Source: UA16 sp002292325
GTDB taxonomy: Bacteria > Bacteroidota > Bacteroidia > Flavobacteriales_D > Sanyastnellaceae
DNA: 64,000 nt
Assembly: GCA_943788645.1 (NCBI GenBank)
Contig: CALSRC010000001.1
Coordinates: 434,001-498,000 of the forward strand
Direction of reading: 5' to 3'
Shown here: positions 45,201 to 54,700 of the stretch, piece by piece
Position numbering within the stretch: position 1 is the stretch's first letter
Layout: the number at the start of each line of letters is the position of its first letter
Translations under genes and position numbers: made by a program
Notes under the pieces: generated by a model
What the model was told of the DNA's origin: nothing
The model's database searches: none
The model's input: only the letters and a program-made list of their open reading frames with translations

Positions 45201-48200
45201 TTGATGCATTGTTTACGATGCCGGGAATCAGTTCGTCTCCAAAATTCCAAATGTAGAGGTCGCCGTTGGTGCTGTTGTTCGTGAAAGCGTTTTCGAGTGG
45301 CTCACAACCGGCTAGTGCATCGGCAGTGAAGTCAGCCACAGGTTGAGGCTTGATATAGACCGTAGTACTTGCAGTACCCACGCAACCGGAAGATGTCTCA
45401 CCGGTGAATGAGACAACCGCACTCATCAGTGAACCCGTTTCGTTGATCCAGCTGTGGTCAGGAGATTGACCTGTGGCATTCGTGCCATCGCCGAAATCCC
45501 ATGCGATATTTTCTCCACCAGGTACAGCGGGCATGGTCAATTCGAGGGGAGAGCAAACGCTGTCGTTGGTCAATGCCAAGGTGAATTCAGCTGCGGGGAA
45601 CACCGTGATCTCACGGTGAAGAATGCTGGAGCATCCAAGGGCATCCGTAGCCGTGAGGGTCACCTCAAACACTTCGGTTTCATCCGCAGTACTGAAGGCA
45701 TGGTTGGGGTTGACCTCAGTTGAAACATTCCCGTTTCCAAAGTCCCAAGCATAGGCATCTGACTGCGTGCTTGCGTTATTGAATTGAACAGACAATGGAG
45801 CACATCCTGCATCGATGTCCACCGTGAATTCAGCCACAGGTTGTGGTTTGATGTGGATCGTTGTGGATGCTGATCCGATGCAGCCATTGGCTGTAACCGC
45901 TTCAAAAGAAACCGTAGCGGTCATCAATTCATCGCCGGAGTTGGTCCATACGTGACTCGCATTTTGGCCAACGCCCGTGGATCCATCGCCGAAGTTCCAC
46001 AGTACGTTTTGAGCTCCGGGAATGGTTGGCATAGAAAGCGCCAATGGCGAGCAAACCGTGTCTGTTGACAAGGCCAACTCAAATGCCGCGGCCGGAAAAA
46101 CATTCACTTCTTGAGTCGCTGAATCAGCACATCCCAGATCGTCGTGTGCAGTAAGGGTGACCTCGAAGGTCGATTCTGTTCCGTTTGTTTGGAATGCATG
46201 GGTGGGGTTCAGGGTGTGATCAGTCGATCCGTCACCAAAATCCCAATCGTATGTGTCTGCCAATGCACTGAGGTTCGTGAACGCACTGACCAAAGGTTCG
46301 CAGCCTTCATCATAATTCACGCTGAAATCAGCAATTGGTTGAGGCTTGATGTGAACGGTAGTCTGCGAGATACCAGAGCAACCCATGGCTGTCTCTGCTT
46401 GCAACGTTACGGTCGCGCTCATCAATTCTCCAGTCGCATTATTCCAAGTATGGGATGGAGTGGTTTCGGTTGAAGTGCTTCCGTCTCCAAAGTTCCAGAC
46501 CATATTTTGTGCGCCTTCGATCGATGGCATGATCAAGGACAAAGGAGAGCATACGGAGTCCGATGCCAATTCCAGGTTGTATTCGGCTGACGCGAATACC
46601 TCAATCGTTTCAACTGAAGTGTCCGTGCAACCCAATTCGTGAGTTGCAAGCAAAGTCACGGATTGCGTGAGATCGCTTCCAAGGGTTTCGAATACATGTG
46701 CAGCGGCTCCTCCTGTTGCTGTGGTGCCGTCTTCAAACGTCCACGTTAATTCTGTTGCTGAGGTGCTTGTACTCGTGAAACTTACGTCCAATGGCTCGCA
46801 ACCACTCAAAGCAGTCGCAGAGAAGGATGCTACGGGTTGAGGATTGATATGAACCAAATCAACTGCAAAACCACCGCATCCGAATTCTGTTTCAGCCGAA
46901 ACGGTTACAATGAACATATTGGAAACATCCGAACCATTGTTCCAGATGTGTGCGGGAGTGATTTCATTGGACGTGGTTCCGTCGCCAAAGTCCCAAGTGA
47001 AGTTCTGAATTCCAGGGAATTGAGGCATCGTCAATTCCAAGGGAGAGCAAGCACTGTCCACTCCCAATTCCAGCGTTAAATCTGCCGCTGGATATACGGT
47101 CACGGTTAAGGTATCTGTGTCTGTGCACCCTAAATCGTCAATCGCTGTGAGTGTGATGTCAAAGGTTTCTGTGTTTGCACCGCTGGTGCTGAAAGCATGC
47201 GAAGCGGTCGGTCCATCATCGGTGATGCCATCGCCGAAATCCCAAACATACGAATCGGCATCACTGCTAACGTTTTCGAGGTTGGCAACCATAGGCTCGC
47301 ACCCAGCGGTTGCGTCGGAAGAAAATTCCGCGATGGGTTGTGGTCGAACGTACACGGTTTCTGTGTGAGAATCCAAGCATCCAAATACTGAAATGCCAGT
47401 GAAGGTGATGGAGGTACCCATCAACCCTCCGTTGGAGTTTTCCAAAAGAATGGTTGGGGCTTGTTCGCTGCTGGTGTTTCCACCTCCAAAATTCCAAGTG
47501 AACGAATTCACTTCTGCCATGATCGGCATGGTCAATTCGAGCGGGGAACAAGCTGTATCGTTGGGCAAGTCGAAGGCAAAGTCAGCCTGAGGGTAGACTT
47601 GAATGGAGGCTGCGGTTGTGTCGTTGCATCCCTGTGCTGTGTGCGCGACCAATTCAATGGCCTGGCTCTGGATGGTGTTGGAAGTGTTCTGTAAAACACC
47701 ATCCCATGAAGGGTTTGTGCTGACAAAATTACCATTTGCAAACCACTCGTAGGCGATGGCGCCTTCTGACAGATTTTCAATGTTTACATCAAATGGTGCA
47801 CAGCCTGCATTGGTTGCCGGGTTGATTTGTGCTACAGCTGGCGCGAAAGCCTCTATGAGGAGTTCGTCTGTTGCTACACACCCTGCAGAGGAGGTAACTT
47901 GAACCGATACTGCATGCACTTCGGGCTGTCCAATCGAGGTTGAAATTTCTGCATTGACGGTTGGACCGTTCAAGGTTGTTCCGTCTATCGTCCAATCAAA
48001 TGAGGAGGCCAAAGAACCTTCCGCTGAAAATTGGACGTCCAATGGAGAGCAACCACTCATTGCATCTGCCATAGCCGAAACCGTAGGCAAGGGATTGACC
48101 GTCACAAACTGAGACGTAGATGCAGAACATTGAGGAGTGGTAACAGTCAAGCTCACATTGTAATCGCCTGTGAAGGCATAGTCGTGCTCGGGATTGGACT

Positions 48201-49185
48201 CGTAGCTGATGCCTCCGTCACCGAACTGCCAGTACCATCCTGTGATGTCTGTGCTGTAATGCGTCGTAGAAGCATCTGAAAACGTCGTGGTTTCTCCAAA
48301 GCAAGCATTGTCAAAAGTGAAGTCTGGAGTGGGTTGGTGGTGAACCGTTACGATTTGTTGTGCGGTGGATTGACATCCGTTAATGCCTGTTACAGCAACC
48401 GAGATGGGATGGTTTCCAGGGGAGTTAAACGTGATCGGATCCAGCGTCATACCGGATTGGAATGAAGGGCTTGGCATAAACCCCCAAACGTAGAGGTATG
48501 AATTTTCAGCCGCCACTTCTCCTGAAACCGTCAAGTTTCCGCAACCGTTTGTTGCAGACAAGGTCATATCGATTTCTGGTTTGGGCAGGACGTTAATCGC
48601 AATGCTTGAGGTATCAGCACACGCGCCACTTGTTCCAGGGTATGCGATCACACTTTGTACCTCATAGGTTCCTGGATTTTGAAATGTAAAGCTCACATGG
48701 CCCGTCGAAGTATTGAGGAAATTCGAATTCACTCCAAAATTCCACTGGTATTCAACACCTGTGGTTTCCTGATGGAACTGAACCGATGTTCCTTCGCAAA
48801 CACTCTGTGAACTGCTCCAAAAATCACTCGCTGGTGCGGATGCGTAAAAATTTCCTTCCAAAGAGCAGGAGCCATCGGCCTCACTCATCGTCACGGTGTA
48901 TGCAGATTCGCCACTGCTGTAGTCGTGCGCTACAGGAGAATCGGTCGAACTGTATGCGCCGAATGCTTCAACGGGACTTCCGTCTCCCCAATCGATGAGC
49001 AAGTTTGTCCATGAAGTGGACGTGGTTATGCTCAAAGACTCAGAGTCGTTGCCACAGTTATTCCAAACGGGTGCTGTCGTTGCAAGTCCCTGCGCATCAA
49101 GCACTTGAGCGCATTGTGACCAAGAGGATTGTGGCATTATCATGCCCAAAACCAAAGCAATTGTTATGATATATAAGCGGATCAT
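42247..49185 (-). CDS. Giant PKD-repeat adhesin with T9SS type B sorting domain
   Basis: A 2312-residue secreted protein: signal peptide (about 1-24), then about two dozen PKD/immunoglobulin-like domains recognised by WDFGDG or WNFGDG cores, each opened by a GC-x-PL phrase, and a C-terminal gliding-motility-associated domain (about residues 2225-2312) starting EFPTAFTPNTGG and containing YELIVFNKWGELLFRS and WDGYFQG. That end is the type B sorting signal of the T9SS. The central part holds six alternating pairs of two module types. It resembles SprB-like adhesins and likely works in cell-surface attachment or motility. The PorP/SprF gene downstream is its probable export partner. Its role in gliding is inference. 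Confidence 0.93.
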   Translation of the reverse strand: MIRLYIITIALVLGMIMPQSSWSQCAQVLDAQGLATTAPVWNNCGNDSESLSITTSTSWTNLLIDWGDGSPVEAFGAYSSTDSPVAHDYSSGESAYTVTMSEADGSCSLEGNFYASAPASDFWSSSQSVCEGTSVQFHQETTGVEYQWNFGVNSNFLNTSTGHVSFTFQNPGTYEVQSVIAYPGTSGACADTSSIAINVLPKPEIDMTLSATNGCGNLTVSGEVAAENSYLYVWGFMPSPSFQSGMTLDPITFNSPGNHPISVAVTGINGCQSTAQQIVTVHHQPTPDFTFDNACFGETTTFSDASTTHYSTDITGWYWQFGDGGISYESNPEHDYAFTGDYNVSLTVTTPQCSASTSQFVTVNPLPTVSAMADAMSGCSPLDVQFSAEGSLASSFDWTIDGTTLNGPTVNAEISTSIGQPEVHAVSVQVTSSAGCVATDELLIEAFAPAVAQINPATNAGCAPFDVNIENLSEGAIAYEWFANGNFVSTNPSWDGVLQNTSNTIQSQAIELVAHTAQGCNDTTAASIQVYPQADFAFDLPNDTACSPLELTMPIMAEVNSFTWNFGGGNTSSEQAPTILLENSNGGLMGTSITFTGISVFGCLDSHTETVYVRPQPIAEFSSDATAGCEPMVANLENVSSDADSYVWDFGDGITDDGPTASHAFSTSGANTETFDITLTAIDDLGCTDTDTLTVTVYPAADLTLELGVDSACSPLELTMPQFPGIQNFTWDFGDGTTSNEITPAHIWNNGSDVSNMFIVTVSAETEFGCGGFAVDLVHINPQPVASFSATALSGCEPLDVSFTSTSTSATELTWTFEDGTTATGGAAAHVFETLGSDLTQSVTLLATHELGCTDTSVETIEVFASAEYNLELASDSVCSPLSLIMPSIEGAQNMVWNFGDGSTSTETTPSHTWNNATGELMSATVTLQAETAMGCSGISQTTVHIKPQPIADFSVNYDEGCEPLVSAFTNLSALADTYDWDFGDGSTDHTLNPTHAFQTNGTESTFEVTLTAHDDLGCADSATQEVNVFPAAAFELALSTDTVCSPLALSMPTIPGAQNVLWNFGDGSTGVGQNASHVWTNSGDELMTATVSFEAVTANGCIGSASTTIHIKPQPVAEFTVDIDAGCAPLSVQFNNASTQSDAYAWDFGNGNVSTEVNPNHAFSTADETEVFEVTLTATDALGCSSILHREITVFPAAEFTLALTNDSVCSPLELTMPAVPGGENIAWDFGDGTNATGQSPDHSWINETGSLMSAVVSFTGETSSGCVGTASTTVYIKPQPVADFTADALAGCEPLENAFTNNSTNGDLYIWNFGDELIPGIVNNASTVEHTFFSVESDAMSTFDVTLLAIDELGCSDERTIAIEVSPAPVFELALETVEGCSPLTLTMPEIQGATSTYWAFGDGTMSNEATPTHNWTNSSNELVTQTIDFQGFNAFGCAGNASADVSIKPQPVANFDLSDEVGCAPLEIELTNNSVQADSFTWSYGNGAGANLNSIASHAYTFEGESEIVEYTVSLTATHSLGCADVQEKTVTVLPGVISEWTGLTEGCAPFNGEFVYTGTPTSQISWSIDGETVAASDAMTQSFPGSAGEAQSYAVSVEAISVDGCAGSSDFEVTVHPTPEAELTMSSDATCSGDEWIIEHNAQFADSTSIEISGAGTWTNPTQEVIQNTANTTAVDEVTSVVFTATTTFGCTTSASIVHTVHPEVTAGFEAPANACTPLQGSFTNTSVHASGSYAWNFGEGTTSDLESPFHTFDTGSTDDADYLVTLIATSAAGCADTTAQTVAVWGAPTAELSIEEIEGCYPVDVTFHNASEGHAATTWNYGNGETGLIQDSVHTKTFFNPTEELIEYTTTITTENTHGCAATDTVTFQVGPYLNAQFDVVAQGCTPVEAELINQSAGAASFIWNFNDGSAPSNEETPEHTFVNATNDDVTYQVELIAMSAYGCADTVSVGVEVYSTPTADFSVSPAIQTYPNTTVGINNLSLASNSAVQNWSFGDGDQVAAEQPVFHTYDSWGTYNITVVVDNGFCADAHSEQITILSPHPVASFTGSGSGCSPLAVDFQNHSSHGAQYIWDFGDDVMTSEDSPTHVFTRPGVFHVSLTVIGYEGQEEQVIHYGAVEVFPSASAAFVNSPTQVIVPDQPVDFVNLSDMDATEFFWDFGDGNVSTEENPVHFYTEPGVYDVTLTANNSFNCPTTYILEHAVEGTAGGFMEFPTAFTPNTGGSNGGYYDPAALDNDIFHPHHMGIVEYELIVFNKWGELLFRSTDPYIGWDGYFQGRIVRQDVYAWKAMATFSNGYRTTQAGDVTLIK
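44575..47600 (-). repeat. Six tandem two-module PKD units in the adhesin gene
   Basis: Six copies of a pair of PKD modules. Module A opens with CSPLELTMP-like residues after a D-x-x/DSVCSPL phrase; module B opens GCEPL or GCAPL and follows a KPQPVA-like linker. The A-module starts recur near 47540, 47041, 46541, 46036, 45541 and 45023 on the plus-strand coordinates, a period close to 500 bases. Copies are similar but not identical. Confidence 0.85.
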
Positions 49186-49239
49186 ACCGACTTTTACGGC
49201 AGTTTTTCGCTTTGGTTGCAGTTTTTGAAGACTTATTTA

Positions 49240-49737
49240 TCAGTCGGTTACCTCTTGAAGAATGGACTCGACCATCGTGGCAACTGCAGGGCACAGATGA
49301 GCATTTTGTTCCGTGATCCCTAAAATCCCACCCATGTTCTTGCGATTGGTATGCGGAAATTCACGGCATGCTTGGGGTCGTTCTGAGTAAACTGAACACC
49401 GATTGGACGTGCTGTCCAAAAAAGGACATGGAGCCGTTTGCAGCACCCAATCGCCGTCGTCGTCCCGCCGGAGGTACTGTTTGGAGAAGTCAGATACCCG
49501 GAACTTGAGGTGTTTTGCGAGTCGAACAATGTCACGTTCTTTAAAGATGGGACTTGTCGTTTTGCAGCAATTCGCGCAATCAAGGCAATCGATTTGTTCA
49601 AAGGCCTCTTCGTGTGCCGCATGAAACCGTTCATCCAAGTCCTTAGGACGTTGCTTTTTCCAGCGGGAAAAGAGGCTGCGAATCTCTTTCCGATTCCGGG
49701 CAGATGCGAGCAACTTCTGAGTGAGTTGAGCCTTCAA
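49240..49737 (-). CDS. YkgJ family cysteine-cluster protein
   Basis: A 165-residue small cytosolic protein of the YkgJ (zinc- or iron-chelating) family. Eight conserved cysteines appear as CLDCANCCKTTSP, APCPFLDSTSNRCSVYSERPQACREFP and LCP, consistent with a bound Zn or Fe-S ion. Its biochemical role is unknown. The start is a TTG that overlaps the TGA of the peroxidase gene (TTGA) and no better start exists in frame, so it probably relies on translational coupling. It is the third gene of the MbnP-like, MauG/MbnH-like, YkgJ run. Confidence 0.85.
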   Translation of the reverse strand: MKAQLTQKLLASARNRKEIRSLFSRWKKQRPKDLDERFHAAHEEAFEQIDCLDCANCCKTTSPIFKERDIVRLAKHLKFRVSDFSKQYLRRDDDGDWVLQTAPCPFLDSTSNRCSVYSERPQACREFPHTNRKNMGGILGITEQNAHLCPAVATMVESILQEVTD

Positions 49738-50864
49738 TGGGGATCCAAGAATTGGGGGCTTGATACAAAGGAGGTATCCGTCAACGTGTGAAGGAAGGCG
49801 AGCAGTTGATCCTTTTGCACCGTGCTCAAGGCAAGTCCTCCGGTTGTGTATTTCATGAAAGGATCCACGGTGGTTGAGGGCACTCCACCCGAGTTGTAGT
49901 GGTCGATGACTTCTTCCAAGGTATTGAACCTTCCGTCATGCATATATGGCCCTGTCAAGGCTATGTTGCGGAGCGTTGGAGTTTTGAATCGTCCAGAATC
50001 CAAGGGGTTTCCAGATACGGAGGCATGTCCAGCATCGGCGGCGAATGAAGAGTCTAACCCATTGTTTCTGAACAAATAGTCACTGAATTGCAAGCCGGCC
50101 TCTCCGTGGCAATGAAAGCAATCCGCACCAAATTGACCTCCAGGTGTGGTCTCAGGATCACCTCCTTCGCGCAGGAACATTTCGTAGCCCGCAAATTCTT
50201 CATCCGTCAGGCTTACTTCACCTCTGCGCCATTGGTCGAATTTGGAATTGGCCGAAACCATGGTTCTCAGAAATTGGGCAATGGCCTTGGTAACGAGTTC
50301 TGGGCTGATGCTCCTTTGGGTAAAGGCGACTTCAAATAAATCGGGGTAGTTCGTAATGGCATTGACGTCATTCTCTGTTGCCTGCAATCGATCAACCGCA
50401 TCAGGCCATGGTAACGCCATTTCATCGGGGTGAGAAACCGGCTCTAGAATTTGCTCCTCCAGCGTGACCGCTCGTCCATCCCAGAAGTAGGAGGGGGCCC
50501 ATCCGATGTTAATCAGGGCCATCGCATTGCGCACACCCTGGGCTCCTGTGATTCCTGTGCTGTAAGGATTCGGATCAGCAAATCCTGCCTCGGGAAGATG
50601 GCAAGACCCGCAGCTCATGGATCCATCGGCGGAAAGTTCTTTTTCCCAGAAAAGCAATCGGCCTAGCGCAATTCCCTCCTCCGTGAGCGGATTGTCTTGG
50701 GGGATGTCCATTGGAGGGAAGAACGGCGGGATGTCCAATTCAAAGGGTGTCGCCGCGGGATTGCAATCGGGAGTATCGCACACCGGGTCCGCGCACCGGT
50801 CGCATCCGGTCATGACCATGGCCGCGAATGCAGATAAAATGAAGGGGATTGGATACCGTGCCAT
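49734..50864 (-). CDS. Di-heme cytochrome c peroxidase (MauG/MbnH-like) lipoprotein
   Basis: A 376-residue exported di-heme protein. Signal with lipidated Cys in FAAMVMTGC, a short cysteine-rich N-terminal stretch (CDRCADPVCDTPDC), then the peroxidase with two heme-binding motifs, CGSCH (about 85) and CFHCH (about 250), plus AINIGWAPSYFWDGR and GRFKTPTLRNIALTGPYMHDGRF. Bacterial cytochrome c peroxidases reduce hydrogen peroxide; the MauG/MbnH branch instead oxidises residues of a partner protein. The adjacent MbnP-like gene, with start and stop sharing one base, points to the second type. The region of the extra cysteines could bind metal. The exact branch cannot be decided by eye. Confidence 0.9.
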   Translation of the reverse strand: MARYPIPFILSAFAAMVMTGCDRCADPVCDTPDCNPAATPFELDIPPFFPPMDIPQDNPLTEEGIALGRLLFWEKELSADGSMSCGSCHLPEAGFADPNPYSTGITGAQGVRNAMALINIGWAPSYFWDGRAVTLEEQILEPVSHPDEMALPWPDAVDRLQATENDVNAITNYPDLFEVAFTQRSISPELVTKAIAQFLRTMVSANSKFDQWRRGEVSLTDEEFAGYEMFLREGGDPETTPGGQFGADCFHCHGEAGLQFSDYLFRNNGLDSSFAADAGHASVSGNPLDSGRFKTPTLRNIALTGPYMHDGRFNTLEEVIDHYNSGGVPSTTVDPFMKYTTGGLALSTVQKDQLLAFLHTLTDTSFVSSPQFLDPH

Positions 50865-51634
50865 CAGAGTATTTCTATGGACCAGGCATTGACCAATAAG
50901 TCCATCATGCGACCGCCAAGGCTATCCCCTCCTGCATTGTGTGTGACTGGATCGACTTCGATGTTGATGGTATCCGTTTCGCTTGCAAGCGCCATGGATG
51001 CATCAAGATTCAGACGTGCATTGGTGACTTCGTGACGTTGGATTTCGAGGGGGGAAGCCAATTCAAGGGTGACCATCCGGTAGCTGGCGTCTGTTCCACA
51101 GTGATAAGAAAAGGGCTCGATCAATTGTTGGCCGCTCTCAAGGGCAAACTTGCCTTCGTATTTGACAAAGATGTATCCCGATGACCAGGTCCAAAACATG
51201 CCTGCAGAGCCCAAAACGCTCAACGGATGGTCATTTGGGTATGACGCGGGATCGATGTCGGTATTGATTTCGGACGGGATGCCCATTCCAAAACGCATTG
51301 CATCATAAGTGCCTGCAGGCAAAGGAAGAGTCAGGTATTTATCATTCTCGCTGTAGTCAAGGAGAAATACATCATCGGAGCTTGTCCAGGTTCCATCTGT
51401 TGAGCGAAATTCGATGGGGGCCAAATACATTTGAAGGTTGTCCAAGCGCAAGGGGTGACCAAACTCATCGGTCGCAATGTTCCCAACGGCATAGGCTTGT
51501 CCATCCCAATCAAGCGCAGTCTCAAAACGCACGGTTCCCGGAATCGGCTCAAGGTCTTCCGAACGAAAAATTCCGCAGGAGGCCATCAAGCTCAAAGTGA
51601 ACAGTGCGAAAACGGATGTTCGGAAATTCATCAT
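50864..51634 (-). CDS. MbnP-like copper-binding lipoprotein
   Basis: A 256-residue protein with a lipoprotein signal (LTLSLMASC, Cys20). It matches MbnP proteins, named from methanobactin clusters, by the strands LQMYLAPIEFRSTDGTW, GTYDAMRFGMGIPSEIN, the strongly conserved SAGMFWTWSSGYIFVKYEG, and EPFSYHCGTD. In the one system studied, the di-heme enzyme MbnH converts a tryptophan of MbnP to kynurenine and so creates a copper-binding site; here a suitable MbnH-like partner gene follows at once. A TACTTTTG box lies 15-22 bases upstream. Copper acquisition or storage in the envelope is the best inference. Confidence 0.8.
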   Translation of the reverse strand: MMNFRTSVFALFTLSLMASCGIFRSEDLEPIPGTVRFETALDWDGQAYAVGNIATDEFGHPLRLDNLQMYLAPIEFRSTDGTWTSSDDVFLLDYSENDKYLTLPLPAGTYDAMRFGMGIPSEINTDIDPASYPNDHPLSVLGSAGMFWTWSSGYIFVKYEGKFALESGQQLIEPFSYHCGTDASYRMVTLELASPLEIQRHEVTNARLNLDASMALASETDTINIEVDPVTHNAGGDSLGGRMMDLLVNAWSIEIL

Positions 51635-51648
51635 CGTGCGTTGTATCT

Positions 51649-51656
51649 CAAAAGTA
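51649..51656 (-). promoter_or_regulatory. Candidate TAnnTTTG box before the MbnP-like gene
   Basis: On the minus strand this reads TACTTTTG, an exact match to TAnnTTTG, 14 bases upstream of the ATG at 51634. There is no clear TTG at -33. The divergent helicase gene starts at 51706. Confidence 0.4.
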
Positions 51657-51705
51657 AGACACCTAATTTAGGCTGACGTTGCGTGGGAGCCAGAAAAACT
51701 TAAAA

Positions 51706-54700
51706 ATGGAGGACGATTCAGAAGAGAAATTTGAAAGGAGCGGATTCTTAATTGTCCGGGCTTCCGCAGGTTCGGGAAAAACATATCGTTTGGTGCGGGA
51801 TTATCTGGCCTGCTGTCTCTGGGAAAACCAGCCGCATTATTTCCGGCACATTTTGGCAATCACCTTTACCAATAAAGGTGCGCAAGAAATGAAAGATCGC
51901 ATTTTGGAATACGTTCGATCTGTTGCCGACGGAACTGGCTCGATGCATAAGTCGCTGATGGAAATCATGCCGATTTCGGCCGAGGTGTTGGAATCGCGCG
52001 CGCGCGCTTTGTCCGAATCCATGATGCATCATTATCAGGACTTCAGCGTAATGACGATTGACAAGTTCGTCAGCCGATTGGTCCGAGGATTTGCAAAGGA
52101 TTTGAAATGGGAGGAGGATTTTCAACTTGAGCTTGATGAAACGGCTTTGATTGATGAGGCGGTTTCGCGGCTGCTCAGTCGTGTGCGCCGGCCGGGCGAG
52201 GAATCCCTGACGAGCCTGCTCGAAGGGTTTGTTCGCCAACAGGTAGCAGAGGAGAGAAACGCGAATATTCGCACCCAATTGACTTCTTTTGGAAAGCAGG
52301 TGACCAAGGAAAGCATGCAGAAAGCATTGGATGCTTTGGACCCAGAGGTATGGAATCCGGATGCCCTCGAAGAATTTCAAAAAGCGCAATACGATTCCCA
52401 AAAGGAGCGGAGGAAGGTGCCCGTTGCGCAGGCCAAGGCGGCCATCAAACGAATCGAGGAGTTGGGATTGGGGGACGGTGATTTTTTTCATGCAGACTTG
52501 CCAAGGTGGTTGCGGAATGTGAGCGAAGGAAAGGGTCGAAAGGCAGGGATTGGAGTGCGTTTGCAAAGGCAAATCGACGCCTCTTCATTTTGGAGAGATG
52601 GAGCCGATCAAGATGTTATTGGGCGCATTACCGACGCCTTTCCAGCCATCGACGATGCTGTTGTTGCGTGGTCTGCGTTGTACACGGGAAAAGAGGGTGA
52701 GGACTTCAAATTGCAGGAGCATTTGCAGGAGCGCATTGGTTTGATCGGAACACTAGGGCTCATACGGAGTGAACTGCAAGCGGTAGAACTCGAAAAAAAT
52801 GTGCGCCTTTTTTCTACGCTCAACCAAAAAATTTCAGCCATTGTCAGGGACAATCCAGCGCCCTTCATTTTTGAGCGCCTTGGAACGCGTTACAAGAACA
52901 TCTTCATTGATGAATTTCAAGATACGTCCATTACCCAGTGGCATAATTTGGTTCAATTGTTTGAGCATTTGATGTCGCTGAATGAAATGGGCATGGTCGT
53001 AGGGGACGGCAAACAGGCGATCTTCCGATGGCGCAATGGCAATTACGAGCAACTGGAGGCACTTCCGGGATTAATCGGTGAGCCAGGGCCTGTACTTTTG
53101 GAGGCGGCTGAGTCATTGCGCCGTTCAAGGAAGAAAGCGGAATTAAAAACCAACCGTCGTTCAGGTCGCAAAATCGTGGAGTGGAACAACCGGTGGTTCA
53201 AGCAAATTCAATCCCTTCTGCCAAACAATTTGGAATCATTGTACGATGATGTTGAACAGACGTCCGTGAAGGAATTTGACGGCCATGTGCACCTGCAAGT
53301 GCTGACGGCATCAAAGGACACAGACCCAGTGACGGAGCGAAACAAGTGGATTTTGGAACGAATTCTTCACCATACAGGTGGCCGAATTCAGGAGGAAAAC
53401 GGTGTTCGGAAATATGTTGAACCGCAGGAGCAAAACGGCCATTTTGAACTGGGTGACATTGCTGTGTTGTTGAGGAGAAATAAAGACGGTTCTGCTTTAG
53501 CGCAGTATTTACTCGACTTTGGGATTACACCGTGGACCTCTGAAAGTTTGCATTTGGGCCGGCACCCTGCAACACGAGGCGTTATTGCGTTGCTTGAATC
53601 GGTATTGGATCCACAAAACCCGATCCATTTCATGACGTTTGTGCAGTGCTACTGTGCCATCCACACGGATGTACTCGAGGCGGATTTACTGCAGGCTCAT
53701 CACCGTGTGGAAAAATGGAAAGACAGCGAAAACAAGGACCGGGAGAAGGGTGTGCTTGATCGAGAGGCGATATATAAGCAGATTGCACCGGATCTTCATG
53801 TTTGGGATCGCGTCACGTCTCCGCTGACGAGCATGATTGGCCATTGCTTTGAGGCGCTCGGTTGGGGGAGCACATTTCCCGCTTATGCAGAAGGAATGCT
53901 CGAGTTGGCTCACGAAGTCGCGAACAAGCCCAACGGAACGCTAAAGACTTTTCTAAATCACTGGGATCGGGTCGGTTACCGACAGAGCATTCGCGTAGCG
54001 GGAGGAGGGGACTCCGTGCAAATCATGACCCCTCACAAGGCCAAAGGTCTGGCGTTTAAGGTCGTCATAGCCCCCATTCATGCTGAGAAGATTGATAGCT
54101 TCAAAGATGTCATTCCGGTTATGCTGGATGCAGAGGTATTTGGATTGCCCGCTGCTATGCTGAGCCATGCGGATATGAAGGATACGCGGCTGGAACCGGA
54201 ACGGCTGGCAGAAATTGACCGCACCGTGGTGGACGCCTTGAACGTCGCTTATGTTTCCATGACGCGTGCAATAGAGCGTCAGGATATTGCCTTGGAATTT
54301 GCCCGTGCCCCGGAGCTGGGCAAGGAAATCAAAACATTGCCTCAGATGCTTTGGGAGGGCTGGCAGGCTGAGTTTGAAAAAATTATAGAAGGAGGCGACG
54401 CGTCGAACTTTGGAACGGAGGACCGCGAAAGTGATGCGAAGCAAGAAGAAAATAGCGCACAACGATCTCAGCCATCCTTGGTTTTGGGGCAGCCATTTGA
54501 CCAGAAAATTGCACGTCCCAAGGCTCATTGGTCCGAACCCTTGCCAACAGGTACGTTGACCGCCCGCCAATATGGAACAGCGGTGCATGGATTGCTGGGC
54601 TCAGTGCAACGAGCGCAGGATTGGCCCGCCTTAAAAGTTCGGATTTCTCAGAGTGCGAATTGGCCTTTGATTCAGCAGTCAGAAATCATTCAGGTCATTG

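Noticed and set aside
44575..47600. CRISPR-like array because of regular spacing
   Set aside because: The units are about 500 bases, encode PKD modules in one open frame, and the copies differ; there are no short identical repeats or cas genes.
51748..52572. Minus-strand frame of 274 codons inside the helicase gene
   Set aside because: It lies opposite the helicase motifs, which fix the coding strand; no family features are seen in it.
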